A stretch of DNA of 64,000 nucleotides from Cladocopium goreaui (Eukaryota; Sar; Dinophyceae; Suessiales; Symbiodiniaceae): positions 355,501 through 419,500 of the forward strand of contig CAMXCT020004046.1 in the NCBI GenBank assembly GCA_947184155.2, given 5' to 3'. Shown here piece by piece: positions 29,901 through 39,068 of this stretch (positions within the stretch are counted from its first letter, which is position 1; each line of letters opens with the position of its first letter). Made by a program: the position numbers and the translations under genes. The notes beneath the pieces were generated by a model, which did no database searches, was not told the origin of the DNA, and saw only the letters and a program-made list of their open reading frames with translations.

Positions 29901-32182
29901 CTTCACCTCCTCAACACGATGCCCTGCATTTCCCATGACCATCGCTCAATCAAATGATGATCTGCTAAAAGAACATGTGTTTCAGGCACTTTGCCCCAAT
30001 GCCCTGAAGCTCCCCTGGCCACATTCTCATCACTAGTGTATTATATAGCTGATATACCCTTCTTGTGTTGATGTGTGTCTGTGTGTTGTCGAGTTAAATT
30101 ATGTCCCCGGTTCCTGCCTTGACCCTGGTGAGCCGAAAAAATGATTGCACAAAGTAGAAACAAACCGAATCTACAAAAGGAAGTTGCTTTGCAATTTTCA
30201 CCAATCAAATGTCAGAAAGAATCTGATTAACATCAATTTTTCTTCATTAGATGTACAGCAACCCCAACCCACCAAAGCACAAGGGAGCGTACCACATTCC
30301 TGGTCCAAGTCCACAATGTTGGACTCGGTGATGTCCTCAAAATGACCTAAGTGACTTCACTGGTGTGGTGGTAGCCTACGTTCAAACCTTTGACACAAGC
30401 AAGGCAGTATTAAGTTATGGCGAGTGTTGAACTCACGGCTTCAGAATCATTCAGAGTCAACAAACTTTAAGCCCTGCACGTTTTTGGACCCTTCTCCACA
30501 TTCATCACCACAGAGGACGACGCACACACATGGCGCAACATTTGACAGAACAAAGAACTCACTTTCGTGAAGAGACCATAAACAAAGTACAAATGATTTT
30601 CCCTGTGCAGAACATGTTGAACCCTATTGGTTTTGAAACTATTGACCTTAAGATATCTTAAGTATGTTGATCATCATTAAGATAGGCACTGATCATATAA
30701 TATGTTCCTGCCACCATATTCTATACCTATTAACATCTCTTCTCTTCTATCTAATACTCTTGTGACTCTTGTGATCTTTTTTGCAACCAAAGCCAGATTG
30801 TGCCTTTGCACCTGTTGCCCAGCACCAGCAAGGACATCAGCACCAGCCAAGATCTGGCACCCCTGGATAACCCTGGAAAATAGTCGCTCATAGATAATTA
30901 AGGTCGCAAAGTCCAAGCCTATTGTTTTAATAGTCTATGACGCTTAGGGTATATATATATATTACATATTAAATACTTAAACGATATTATACAATGACAG
31001 CAACTGCGCGGAGAAATCTACGTTACATGTGGTAGTATGGTGGGAAATTGCTTTTCTCGTCCGCATTTCTGACGAAGTTGGTGCCCGGTGCAAACCTGGA
31101 AGTCGAAGAGGGACCTCTTGAGGGCTGCCGTGAAGCCCTGTGGCTCTTCCTGTAGGAACTGCGTAATTCCTGGCCGCGACAAGGTAGGTGACCACGTGGG
31201 GACTGGGGTAGATCTGGAACATAAATGGATTGCCCCCCATATGGTCAAACATATATTACATGTACATCATCATATAATATTGTGTAACTGTTTTAATGTG
31301 TATATACATATGTACATATACATATATATATATACATACATATGTGTGTGTAGTATGTGTATGTATGTATATATGTATATATGTGTGTGTGTGTTTGCGC
31401 ATATGATATATACATATATAACTTCTGGAATCAGCTAGATCTGTCATTGGGCCAGCACAAAAAAAACTTCAGACCATCCACCACCCTCATCCAGTTCAAC
31501 TTTTCCAGCCCAAGTCCGTGCGGAAACATCCCCCAATGTTACAATAAATGGGTGGTTTAGTATTGCTTTACTAACATTACCTCAAAAAATTGGCGATGGT
31601 TTCCCATCACATTCCTCATCATATCAAATTGTTGTTTCAGTCTGCCCCTCCAAAAGAGCTGGGGTGCGGAAATCATTTGCGTGAAGAATTCGGAAAGAAC
31701 GTGAGAGATAAACCCAGCGTATCACCCAGTTTTTGCGACAACACCAGGTCTTGGTTCTGTATCCCATTATATATGTTGTATCCCATTGTGTCCCCATGAA
31801 AACCAATTATTTTTGGTTAAACCCCCATTGTTAGTCATTTCATTTCTGTTTGTTAACTCCCCATTTTTGTTGCTTAAATTACGGATAAACCATGTTGTTA
31901 CACCTCTGTATGTAATCATTTCTGTCCGTTAAATCCCCATTTATGTTGGTTAAATTAAGGATAAATATTGTGATTAAACTTGTTATGTTGGTTAAATTCA
32001 TGTTAAGTCCCATTTCTGTCGGTTAAACCTCCACATCTTGCATCAACCCCACCTGCATCTTTGAAGGGTCGACCGCACTGCGGGGAGTAGCTGCGGTCGA
32101 TGCTCCACTTTCGGCCGAGCACACGGCCCGGCGCGTGGCGACGCATGGCGACATGACTTCTGCCGTGGATTTAACGGAACAC
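17969..32182 (-). CDS. Long multi-exon gene with a C5-methyltransferase-like split domain
   Basis: About 24 exons. The upstream half encodes an unidentified region (VFLMDILQEKNFLDERRKLL; FPWRPYPQSILWSMRQ; an acidic exon; a 290-codon Lys/Gly/Glu-rich exon). The downstream half encodes, over separate exons, DLLDAFGGHGEVSKQF, EGNMGDIMSTSDTQLF, GGLLVGGPPCGSWIWVNRST, GLEILWEQPSGSLMPEFPYL, GAYGHPNCKPTLLMG, KRKLTPKDKRRL and SAVYPRQFAKHLATQ. The order resembles cytosine-5 methyltransferase motifs I (DLFxGxGG), IV (PPCxxW/S) and VI (ENV, here EQP), a comparison I make by eye. From memory this is another large dinoflagellate-specific family. Activity is unproven, since the classical PCQ is PCG-SW here. 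The stop at 17969 is in phase. Its 5' limit is uncertain; exons at 31-32 kb may belong. Confidence 0.62.
18574..18671 (-). CDS. Exon: DSLINQLIETTSHAQAVG
   Basis: From CATTATTAG| to CTGTGAAG|GTTGGC. It reads DSLINQLIETTSHAQAVG then CRQNSAKAPDPPVK. Confidence 0.55.
18695..18960. repeat. AT-rich intron tract
   Basis: TATATA and ATATTA runs between the 18574-18671 and 18987-19130 exons; no coding signal. Confidence 0.75.
18987..19130 (-). CDS. Exon: MRASAVYPRQFAKHLATQHK
   Basis: From GTTGTCAG| to TTCATGT|GTAAAC. It reads PGNLRTGSHGMRASAVYPRQ then FAKHLATQHKAFMARAPWLQ. The L-x-x-S-x-x-YP-x-x-F pattern is, from memory, the conserved end of the methyltransferase-like block in dinoflagellate homologues. 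Confidence 0.68.
19339..19434 (-). CDS. Exon: basic linker RKLTPKDKRRLQKNKAVKKH
   Basis: Exactly 96 nt, 32 codons, from CTTTCAAG| to GTGGAAAG|GTTCAA. It reads RKLTPKDKRRLQKNKAVKKH then QMVKKTISKSGK. In the family a SGK/AGK-type strand precedes the YP exon. Confidence 0.62.
19458..19622 (-). CDS. Exon: MGAYGHPNCKPTLLMGSV
   Basis: After CCCACTAAG| one frame reads ARPSPMGAYGHPNCKPTLLM then GSVCLVCKIFECISACIEHM. GAYG-x-P-x-x-KPT is conserved after the EQP exon in family members I remember. Other frames are open too, so the frame is inferred from the motif. Confidence 0.5.
19721..19868 (-). CDS. Exon: GLEILWEQPSGSLMPEFPYL (motif VI-like)
   Basis: From ACTCTAAG| to GGGGAAAG|GTGAGA, strong sites. 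Reads RITCRFVIFSLIAIARGLEI then LWEQPSGSLMPEFPYLKFM. E-Q-P-x-x-S-L/M after a hydrophobic strand is the family's equivalent of the ENV motif VI of C5-methyltransferases. Confidence 0.75.
20037..20218 (-). CDS. Exon: GGLLVGGPPCGSWIWVNRST (motif IV-like)
   Basis: From TTTGCTCAG| to CTTATCT|GTATTA. Reads DGWYNCLLKLLQVKEGGLLV then GGPPCGSWIWVNRSTSKRSK then GDTKRPYIRLANSMLI. The Pro-Pro-Cys would be the catalytic-loop equivalent of C5-methyltransferases. PPC-[SG]-SW-[IV]-WVNR is, from memory, a signature of the dinoflagellate family. Confidence 0.8.
20591..20661 (-). CDS. Exon: YFDLATEGNMGDIMSTSDTQ
   Basis: From GTAACTGAG| to GCTATTCA|GTGACC. Reads SYFDLATEGNMGDIMSTSDT then QLF. It sits between the motif I-like and motif IV-like exons, where homologues have an acidic FD...D-x-x-T segment. 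Confidence 0.55.
21325..21391 (-). CDS. Exon: DLLDAFGGHGEVSKQF (motif I-like)
   Basis: From CCAGCCCAG| to TGGAATCCCA|GTGAGT, a strong donor. Reads DVDLLDAFGGHGEVSKQFSW. D-x-F-x-G-x-G-x-x-S matches the AdoMet-binding motif I of C5 DNA methyltransferases, and it lies upstream of the PPC exon as expected. Confidence 0.68.
21479..21595. repeat. Tandem 9-bp repeat TAATATATC
   Basis: Two blocks of the unit TAATATATC separated by a short degenerate spacer, inside an intron of the methyltransferase-like gene. Confidence 0.8.
22114..22186 (-). CDS. Exon: PQEKLIDLDWDPES
   Basis: From GATTGCACAG| to CCGGAAA|GTAATT. Reads NAHPDYCHRVRPQEKLIDLD then WDPES. Open, well-bounded exon without a known domain. 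Confidence 0.55.
22380..22600 (-). CDS. Coding-like stretch, frame undecided
   Basis: GC-richer than its surroundings and open in more than one - strand frame, for example SAGSFKKGISTFDCMGRS and WYQPGITMVRKAWTTNPLAL. Probably contains one exon of the methyltransferase-like gene; boundaries not resolved. Confidence 0.35.
22910..22957 (-). CDS. Short exon: GCEMQQQWDAAVREK
   Basis: From GCTTTCACCAG| to GAAAAGTG|GTGATC, reading GCEMQQQWDAAVREKW. Confidence 0.45.
23000..24130. other. Intron-like stretch
   Basis: No ORF with splice signals that I can support. GC-richer patches near 23220-23290 and 23560-23660 could hide short exons. Confidence 0.3.
24140..24262 (-). CDS. Exon: YDPNFCTILRKAKKKG
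   Basis: Reads PFYDPNFCTILRKAKKKG then a donor AAG|GTGTGA. The frame also continues through VSIGWNSYGGCEPAPGATIF, so the 3' end is either at the donor (about 24206) or near 24140. Confidence 0.5.
25442..26304 (-). CDS. Long Lys/Gly/Glu-rich disordered exon with an apparent frame slip
   Basis: From CACCTTGCAG| to ATTAGCCAA|GTAGGT. Starts AQAALRTMQKESAECPDRAM and contains a GRGRGRGGRGGRGRSGKGRG tract, KKDDETKDDEMPAS and KKMYKKRKPDDGEVGG. The upstream frame is clearly coding to PSKPKRERKK. Downstream the protein-like frame is one base over (KPKVRQEAAGSANPEG, then TKEEIAMEKAKEDKDLIEND and MWKRVISQ). The switch falls in a 7-base A run (T run at 25636-25642 on +). It could be a sequencing indel, a real frameshift, or a missed small intron. 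Confidence 0.65.
26941..26984. repeat. (GA)n microsatellite
   Basis: AGAGAGAG tract followed by a poly-A run, in an intron. Confidence 0.85.
27023..27527 (-). CDS. Acidic exon (MDHGNETHEEEEEEDECPTT)
   Basis: From GGTCCTAG| to TTTTCAAG|GTGGGG. Reads AAQRAVNMDTMETQLQDSQS, then an acidic HEEEEEEDECPTTDEEVEVI stretch, ITIDDDSES, and EPEEMFHAVLGNEAEDIVDS. Low-complexity and probably disordered; part of the variable middle region of the gene. Confidence 0.65.
27760..27831 (-). CDS. Exon: GMLSPDGKKIPTRGLGAMQL
   Basis: 72 nt (24 codons), from AGCTGCCAG| to CTGAAGCAG|GTGGAG. Reads AEGMLSPDGKKIPTRGLGAM then QLKQ. Confidence 0.6.
28094..28197 (-). CDS. Exon: GRMDELRAVIHAKLEDCGIT
   Basis: After TCTATAG| it reads ENFRIARRRKGHGRMDELRA then VIHAKLEDCGITRT to ACT|GTGCTC. 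Basic helix-rich segment. Confidence 0.5.
28405..28500 (-). CDS. Exon: WADTEGGILRSCAAYCLDRF
   Basis: Reads ADGQEWADTEGGILRSCAAY then CLDRFQRYQK. Acceptor TTCTAG| or GGCCAG|; donor CCAGAA|GTCAAG or CAGCG|GTACC. Exact ends uncertain. Confidence 0.5.
28625..28774 (-). CDS. Exon: PWRPYPQSILWSMRQEAMAW
   Basis: 150 nt from GATCTTTGCAG| to AGTCAGG|GTGATC. Reads TFPWRPYPQSILWSMRQEAM, then AWCSMHYKLNPWSESALHQA, then SSKTAAVSQ. Confidence 0.6.
28834..29057 (-). CDS. One or two exons: VPKFQFIIVDRPQ ... NFNIVMEFLAGFAHDIPPA
   Basis: 28834-28906 reads VESDHNFNIVMEFLAGFAHD then IPPA between GCTTGCAG| and GCCTGCAA|GTGATA. About 100 bp upstream, after CCCTGTGCAG|, lies VPKFQFIIVDRPQ. Between them a further frame is open, so exact splicing is unresolved. 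Confidence 0.45.
29623..29793 (-). CDS. Exon: ERRKLLRQRAGLTDKDKRKA
   Basis: 171 nt = 57 codons, phase 0 at both ends, from GGCTCATAG| to GAGATACAG|GTGATA. Reads VFLMDILQEKNFLDERRKLL, then RQRAGLTDKDKRKAISSTGG, then WVEVAESKFWQGFFEIQ. One of the cleanest exons in the window. Domain not recognised. Confidence 0.75.
31098..31156 (-). CDS. Exon candidate: EEPQGFTAALKRSLFDFQ
   Basis: Between AGTTCCTACAG| and CGACTTCCAG|GTTTGC the - strand reads EEPQGFTAALKRSLFDFQ. The frame stays open downstream (VCTGHQLRQKCGREKQFP), so the donor may not be used. A weaker exon candidate (ILAGADVLAGAGQQ) lies near 30830-30872. Confidence 0.42.
31297..31415. repeat. (TA)/(TG) microsatellite
   Basis: Mixed TATACA and TGTG runs. 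The apparent ORFs on both strands are repeat translations. Confidence 0.85.
31800..32035. repeat. GGTTAAA / CCCCATTT-type short tandem repeats
   Basis: Irregular repeats of GTTGGTTAAATTA, CCCCATTT and ATTTCTGT units over about 230 bp. Confidence 0.6.
32053..32182 (-). CDS. GC-rich exon candidate (STAEVMSPCVATRRAVCSAE)
   Basis: 130 nt from TTCCTGTAG| to AAAGATGCAG|GTGGGG, GC-rich in AT-rich surroundings. One frame reads KSTAEVMSPCVATRRAVC then SAESGASTAATPRSAVDPSK. It may be a 5' exon of the methyltransferase-like gene or belong to another gene. Confidence 0.45.
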
Positions 32183-33062
32183 CTACAGGAAGCCAGGAGT
32201 TTTATGATATTTTTTAAGGGGTTGCTGCAAAAATGTCCCGTAATACAATGATGTTGAAAAAATGACATCTGGAGAAGAAATCCATGAGAAAAATGTGAAA
32301 TTTCTAGACTTGTGAAGGCAAAAATAGGAGAAGAGAATTGGTGGGAACCATTTGGACACAGTTCATCAAGAACTGCCTTCTCCGCCTAGGCCGGTCTGCA
32401 TTAAGGGCTTCATTGGGTTGACAGTCGAACTCATTGTTTTTGTTCAAGTGCCACAGCTTGTGTGTCTTCTCTAAGATAGGTTGAGTGCCGGAGGTTTGTG
32501 AGATGCTGTGAGGTATTCATAGACAATATTGGCAGCACCGTATTCATCTTCAGTCGTCATCCTCACCACTCATCAAAGCGATCATCTTCATCCTCGATCA
32601 TAGTTTTCTGGACAAATTACTGCTCTATATCATTCACAAACCTAGGCTGTTCGCAGTGTTTATGGAACCTAATTCCCCAGATTCTTGTTGGATGTGTGTC
32701 ATTGTCATCATCGAAACCCCACCTCACCCGCCTATAATGTGGCAAACCCAATGTCATAAACCATCCCCACATATGTGGTAACTATCACCATCCCCAGTCG
32801 TGGTAGGTTTATGCCAGCCAGGGTTGCCCATATTTTCCCCGTGCATAGTCAGCCCTATTGTCTAACCATCAAATCCCAATAGTACTTACAGTAATTTATT
32901 TCCATATCCACAGGAAATCATAATTATTTAACATTACCTATCATATTCATACATATATATATATAACCCCATATATAACCATATAATAACCATATCATAA
33001 CCATATAGAATACCTATACCTGGCCATATCCGGAAACTCCAGCAAAATCAAAACGGGGAACC

Positions 33063-33108
33063 CCCGACCTCCGTGTCCAAGGCCTCATCCTCTGACTCCG
33101 CCTGCGGC
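33063..33108 (-). CDS. Short acidic exon candidate (AESEDEALDTEVGGS)
   Basis: After TTACGCCGCAG| the - strand reads AESEDEALDTEVGGSPF. The acceptor lies in a duplicated GCGTTACGCC motif. The donor might be ACGGAG|GTCGGG. Weak support. Confidence 0.3.
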
Positions 33109-33766
33109 GTAACGCGGCGTAACGCATTTCCGATGGGATGAAAGATAAGGAGGTAAGGATGAACGCTTCGAAATGACTGGAGCCATGTAAGTTATCATAG
33201 TTTTCTTTATGATTCTTTAGCAATATAATAGTTAACTCATGTTAACTCTACCATTCATGAAGTAAAATCTATTCCACGATATTTCATCATTATGTGAATG
33301 ATATTGTTTTTTTTCCAACCATCCAAAAGCGGATGCCTATGGTTGTTCATGGATTTTAATATCGCCCAACAATGGTTGAAAGCCAGGTACATCCTTTTAC
33401 TGTATTGTGGCTTGGGAACTCTAATTGTAGCTCCTTGGCTCCCCATTTAGAGAATATGGATAGCTCCTTAGCTCCCTCCTAAGCGCTGGATGCTGAATAA
33501 AGCCGTACGTGTCTGATTGTTGATTAAAATTACCAATTTCCAGAAAAAATCCATTGATGAACTCGCACATGTCCAATTTCCGGTTAAAATTCCAAATGCT
33601 TAGATCACATGGAATGTTGAAAACCATCAAAAAAGGAGTGGTTATTAGAAATGGTATCTTAATACCATGGTAACCATGGTATTATTTTCACTTTTAACTG
33701 GTATTTGATACTCCTTTTCTCATTAAATTCCCATGTTCAACTACCATTCCTCCCACGCCCGTCTCC

Positions 33767-33883
33767 ATGGCACCAGGGTCAGAAGCTCCGGCACGGCACG
33801 GCGCAGAATCAGGCTCCGGCGCAGAATCGAGGCCTGCGCAGCCGGGCGATTTCTACAATCTCCAAACGAGAAAAAAAAAGTAG
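33767..33883 (+). CDS. Small GC-rich ORF or exon (MAPGSEAPARHGAESGSGAE)
   Basis: ATG at 33767 opens 38 codons ending KKK-stop, with a CAG|GGTCAG acceptor-like site inside. It contains a short internal duplication (GGCGCAGAATC). GC-rich within AT-rich flanks. It could be an isolated exon; no family recognised. Confidence 0.3.
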   Translation: MAPGSEAPARHGAESGSGAESRPAQPGDFYNLQTRKKK

Positions 33884-34197
33884 AAAAGATGGATCTTAGT
33901 ATACATCACAATAGCTACTCAATCTCAAAAAACAAATAGGTGATAGATTTTAATAGATGTTAGATGATTTTAGTTATGCAACACACCAAAAAAATGTGGT
34001 CAAATGTGGTCAACACCAGTCAACCGCATCTGTCTGGCCGCTAGATCGGGAAGTTGGTCTGCAAGGAGTTGCCACCGGATGGATGGTGGTTCTTAGATGG
34101 GGTTGGTTAAACCAGCAATATAACCGTAGCATTCCCGCAATTGATAAACATGGGTATCAGTTTTAACCTTTTAACCAGCAAGGATTTGCTAGATTAT

Positions 34198-34700
34198 AAC
34201 ATATTATATATATATATATTATAACCATCAAGTTTTAATTTGATAGATATATCCGTTGATTTACCAAAACGATACAACTGATCGATGATGGTTGCTTGAT
34301 TCGTAAATTGCTAGCGATGATCCATATTGGTTAATGGTTGATATCTATTCAAAGTTGGGTAGCCACAAGGTGGGCCAGCCCAGGTCTATATGTTCGTTTA
34401 TAACCATAAAATGAACCAGTTTATAACCCCGAAATCCCAAATAACAGTATAAATATATATAATATATATATATATAATTAGATCTCCTATAGACCCTATA
34501 GTTATTGGAGTCAGCTTAGCTATCTCCCATGAAATCCCAGATATTGGAGTTACCTTCACCAACTTAGCAAAGTAAATCCCATGGAGCCGTGTTTGGTCAA
34601 ATATCCAGTCGTCCCATAAAATCCCATGACAAACACAATTCCTAAACAGGCTTGGAAATGGATCGAGGAGTTGCTTTGTTGGTTTCAGGTGCTTCGGCAA
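34198..34700. other. AT-rich intergenic stretch
   Basis: Contains TA microsatellites near 34200 and 34450-34480 and no supportable exon. Confidence 0.3.
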
Positions 34701-34702
34701 CA

Positions 34703-34953
34703 CTTCATGTTCCTTTCATTTTGCATTCATTTGCATGCATCTTCCTTTCATTCATAGTCCTTTCATTTTGCATTAATTTCCTGTCATTTTCCTTTCATTC
34801 TCCTTTCATGTTCCTTTCATTTGTATTCATGTTCCTTTCATATTCCTTTAATTTTCATTCCAATGTGCATTCATGTCCTTTCATCTTCCTTTCATTTGCA
34901 TGCATGTTCCTTTCATTTTGCATTCATGTCCTTTCATTTCCTTTCCAAAGTTA
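34703..34953. repeat. Tandem repeat of TCCTTTCATTTTGCATTCATG
   Basis: Roughly 20-bp degenerate units of TTCCTTTCAT and GCATTCAT in about a dozen copies. The 107-codon + frame across it is repeat-derived (FLSF-type peptides). Confidence 0.8.
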
Positions 34954-35567
34954 TGGAAATGGCTCTATGGCTTAGCCAGGGGACCGAGTGAAACAAATGG
35001 TTATCGCATGTTATTGCTAAGCCTCTAAGCTATCGCTAAGATTATTGCTAAATAACCCCTCAAACATATGACATTATTCGAAGGAAATGTGCCACAAGAA
35101 CGACAGAGTGAGAGAGAGGGAGAGAAAACAAAAAAGAAAAGAAAAGAACAAACGAAGCGAGCGAGTTCAATGCCAAATGATATGGAAACTGCAGGAAACA
35201 GGGGACCACAGGTTGAATTTCTCTCATCGGTTTTGCCCGTTCTGTGAATGTGCATAACAGTATTTGCGTGGTTTACGCCAAGTTTAATGGACTGTCGTGT
35301 ATGGTCCCGGGTTATCGCTTTTGGGGGTGCACATATTTTGACAAATAAAAACTCCTGCAATACTAAAGTGGTCTTCAACCGGTTTGACCGTGACTCATAT
35401 GAAATCACGATAACTTGGCTGATCTTAGCCAAAACTACCGGGCACAACATTCCTCACAGGGCACTCAACCCAGGACATCACGGAAAACCTGGCATGCTTC
35501 CTTTCATGAACTCTGTGCCAACCTAACCTACCCACTCTCCACATTAAAGAATCCTTCCCCTTGGAAC

Positions 35568-35627
35568 CTGCGTCCGTGCCAATGGGGCCATCTGAGTAGG
35601 GCTCACAATGCTCACAAAGGAGCTGGC
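35568..35627 (-). CDS. Exon candidate: ASSFVSIVSPTQMAPLARTQ
   Basis: 60 nt = 20 codons, phase 0 at both ends, from GGTCCAAG| to GGACGCAG|GTTCCA. Probably belongs to the - strand gene starting at 39535, but continuity is not shown. Confidence 0.42.
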
Positions 35628-36482
35628 CTTGGACCCCAGCGAACGCCAGGAATTTCACATGGGAACCAACTCATTCTGGGCAGATATCACGGGGATATGC
35701 CGTGGATATGACCAACAATCTCATGTCTGGATGTTTCAAAATTGTTTCCATCCCTGAGTAGGGATAATTTTGGGACAATGGTGATTAGGCAGTGAATTAA
35801 GAATCAGTATACCACGGTTTACCCTATGTTCAAACAAATCCACATGGCTGGAAATAGGGAATGTTCTATATAGCTATGTTAGATGTCAACTGGAAACCCA
35901 TCTTGAATGGGCGCTTGGGGTAACTGTGTAGACCAGCTTTGGAACACACGTGGAGCAAAAAATGGTGATATACTGCCAGAATATTTGCGCACATGCTAGC
36001 GACTGAGATGCTAACATGCCCGAACTTGTCGCCACATTTGGCGACATATGCAAGCCAATTGCTAGCCAGTTTTGGCGATCATGTCTTACATCCGTACCAT
36101 TCCACAGGATAACCTTGCTTCCTGTGGCCATGGGACAATCGACCCCGCCTTGCCACAAGAATCTGAATCAGAAAGTTGGAGGCCAATCCCCACTTCGTAA
36201 AAATCCCTGCTCTCCTCAAGACATGGTGGTTTGACAAAATAGGTGATCCCAAAAATCAAATGGGATAGCAATAGCCAAAAAAAACAATGCTGCTATGTTT
36301 GTGGCTTTTGGAAAATCAGACGGTATGCCGGTATAGTAATAGTAAAAACCAAAACTACTGTAGTAAAAGTACACATCTTTGGCAATATGTTCCCGTGGCC
36401 TCTTGTCTGGGTCCCATGTGGGTCAGTTCACCAACCAACCAAGAATAAAATTTCTCTGGGTCAATTATCATATTTCCCTCAC

Positions 36483-36518
36483 CTGAATAGTTTGCGGCCA
36501 GCCATGGGGATGATTTCC
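36483..36518 (-). CDS. Mini-exon candidate: EIIPMAGRKLF
   Basis: 36 nt between TTTTTCATAG| and CTATTCAG|GTGAGG, both near-consensus. One frame gives EIIPMAGRKLF. A second small candidate (SKVILWNGTD before GTAAGA) is near 36091-36124. Confidence 0.38.
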
Positions 36519-37837
36519 CTATGAAAAACCATGGATTTTGAGAATGAGGGAGAACAGGGTTTGGTCCCTTGCCATAGCAGCACCCAACGCTTGGCACGGC
36601 CCAACGCTTGGCAACGTTTGCTCCAAGCAGCCAGGGAGGAAAAGACGCACACGACACAAAGGGCGCGCCATGCGTTTCTGGACCTTAGGCTTCACCAATG
36701 AGTTGTAGATAGTTATGGCAGTTATAGGGTTGGGAAACTCAACTGATAGCTTGGAATCCCCACAAGCCAAACGAATGAGTCAGTGACCTTTAGAATGCAG
36801 CGTGTAGTACGTTTTTGTTGATGAACTATGGGTATGTATAATTGGTGGTTTTTGATGACTTTCAGTAACCAATAACGAATTGGAGTATAATTTATGCAAC
36901 AGGACCAGCCCCTTATGTGCTGGCCTTCCCTTTGTGGATGGTGCGTCATGAGATCACAGTTCTTATCTGGGTGTGGAGAATGGGACCCAAAATCCAATAT
37001 TGTTCCATTGTCATATTTTATCATGTCCCTATCATCTCATGGAATTTTGGATCACTTTGGGGCATTTTTGAAGCAAACCCACTGAGATGAAACCCACTGT
37101 CTTTCGACGCCTCGCATTGGAACGCGACATCACTCGCGGATGATCGGATGGCCAAATGGAGGCTGCTGGGCAAAATGAGTGCAGTTTTGCTTGGTCATGA
37201 TCATTCTGCCCATCACTTGGGAAATAGGAAACTTCGGACCTACATATCGTGAGAGGTGAGCTTCATTCTTGTGAGGTAGGTGTGTGAGTTGTTTTTTCTT
37301 GCTGCATTGTGGAAAAGTGTGGCATCTCAACAAGTATTCATATTCGATGACAGGATCGTTTAAATTACAAATATCAAAAGTCCATGGTGGGAGGCAGCAT
37401 GTGTACAATGTTCATGTCAAATTGCAGCTCAACTGTGAGATTCGAAGCAGCTGCGACATTCAGCTCACGTACAGGGTAGTAATATTACACACAGACACAG
37501 AGCCCGAGGTTTGACCAAGCCCAGAATAGCGTAAATACCAGAGAATTCTGTACGACGTCAAACAAAGGGAAGGATTTTATGTTCAATTATGTTGCTAGGG
37601 TGTTAACCAGAACATACAGTATTGCTTCAAACACACACACACATAAAAATATATGTATACATCATATAGCCAGAACATGTTGCTTTTACATACCATATGG
37701 AATTTAACCATAAAGTCATTGGGGTGTCTTACAGGGTTTCAAAAAAATATCAAAATTCCCCGCCCCCATGGAACAGCTAACCAACAGTCATTGAGGTTTC
37801 TTACAGGGTTTCAACAAGATATCAAAGTCATCATCGT

Positions 37838-37853
37838 CGTCGTCGTCGTCGTC

Positions 37854-37930
<77 letters not shown>

Positions 37931-38075
37931 TCATCCATCATCCATCATCCATCATCCATCATCCATCATCCATCATCCATCGTCCATCGTCCATCGTCCA
38001 TCGTCCATCGTCATCGTCATCATCGTCCATCGTCCATCGTCATCGTCATCATCGCCATCATCGCCATCATCGTCG

Positions 38076-38148
<73 letters not shown>

Positions 38149-38246
38149 TCATCCATCATCCATCATCCATCATCCATCATCCATCACAATCATCACAATC
38201 ATCACCATCATCATCATCATCATCATCGTCATCGTCATCGTCATCG

Positions 38247-38278
<32 letters not shown>

Positions 38279-38327
38279 GTCATCATCATCGTCATCGTCA
38301 TCGTCATCGTCAGCATCATCGTCATCT
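37838..38327. repeat. (TCA/TCG)n microsatellite array, ~490 bp
   Basis: Uninterrupted trinucleotide array of TCA with TCG and occasional TCC (ATCC ATC) variants. In one + frame it reads poly-Ser and in a - frame poly-Asp. The long ORFs here have no start context or non-repeat extension, so I treat it as a repeat. Confidence 0.93.
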
Positions 38328-38333
38328 TGGCTT

Positions 38334-38360
38334 GCCCGGATTCTCGTTGCGAGTCCGGGC
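38334..38360. other. GC-rich hairpin next to the microsatellite
   Basis: GCCCGGA-TT-CTCG-TTG-CGAG-TCCGGGC folds with 7+4 paired bases around a 3-nt loop, immediately after the (TCA/TCG)n array. Confidence 0.6.
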
Positions 38361-38474
38361 AAACCCCGGGGTCTTGCCGTAATATTAGTAAGCAAATAAG
38401 ATAAATAAGATGAACGACGGTAAAGTCCGCCGGAAAGTCAGGCATCTCCAAGCAACGCTTCGGTTCCCACATGG

Positions 38475-38538
38475 ATCCACCCCGGCATCGCCCAGGGTCT
38501 GGTTTTTATGGCCCCAGTAGCAACGGTCCAAATGTTGA
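38475..38538 (-). CDS. Exon candidate: FNIWTVATGAIKTRPWAMPG
   Basis: After TTTCCCACAG| the - strand reads FNIWTVATGAIKTRPWAMPG to CCAT|GTGGGA. An alternative open frame reads VQHLDRCYWGHKNQTLGDAG. Confidence 0.38.
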
Positions 38539-39011
38539 ACCTGTGGGAAACCTCTGGTATTTCTGATTGTTGGGACTTGTTGGGACTTGTTGCACAGAAA
38601 AATCACCAGGTATGCATGTCTTTCTGATGAAGAGCGGTCAGTCATATGTACAGTCGGGCGGCAACACACCGATATAATATATATATATATATAATCACCG
38701 TTGCATTGGAATGGAATCTACCAAATCCATTCAAATTCCGGATGTAAGCCGCACGAATAAGAATCAAAATCCATTGTTAGCAGGCTTTTGAGGGGACCAG
38801 CTTTGGTCTCGCAGGAGCTTGAGCTGCCAGTATTGGTCAACCATCAAGAGTTGATAGCGGCCCTGTTACAGATCAGGCCCAGGTTGCTCAGCATTCTCGA
38901 AGAACAACATGAGAATTGCTTTCGAACCAGGAAAAATGCCAAGACGTGCTCAAAGTGCTAAGGATTTTACCCCAAGATGCCCAAAAAATTGCATGGAGGT
39001 CACAGCTTCAC

Positions 39012-39068
39012 TTGCTCTTCTCACGGCCAGCTTTGGCACAATCAGCAGAGCTCAGGTCTTCCCCAATC
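39012..39068 (-). CDS. Exon: GEDLSSADCAKAGREKSK
   Basis: 57 nt from ACTTCCAG| to AGAGCAA|GTGAAG, reading IGEDLSSADCAKAGREKSK. Good sites and composition. Confidence 0.52.

Noticed and set aside
34652..34975. 107-codon + strand ORF with Phe/Leu/Ser repeats resembling a membrane protein
   Set aside because: It is a translation of the 20-bp TTCCTTTCATTTTGCATTCA tandem repeat.
37653..38399. 248-codon + strand ORF rich in Ser/Ile and its poly-Asp - strand counterpart
   Set aside because: Both are translations of the (TCA/TCG)n microsatellite. There are no non-repeat coding flanks or splice context.
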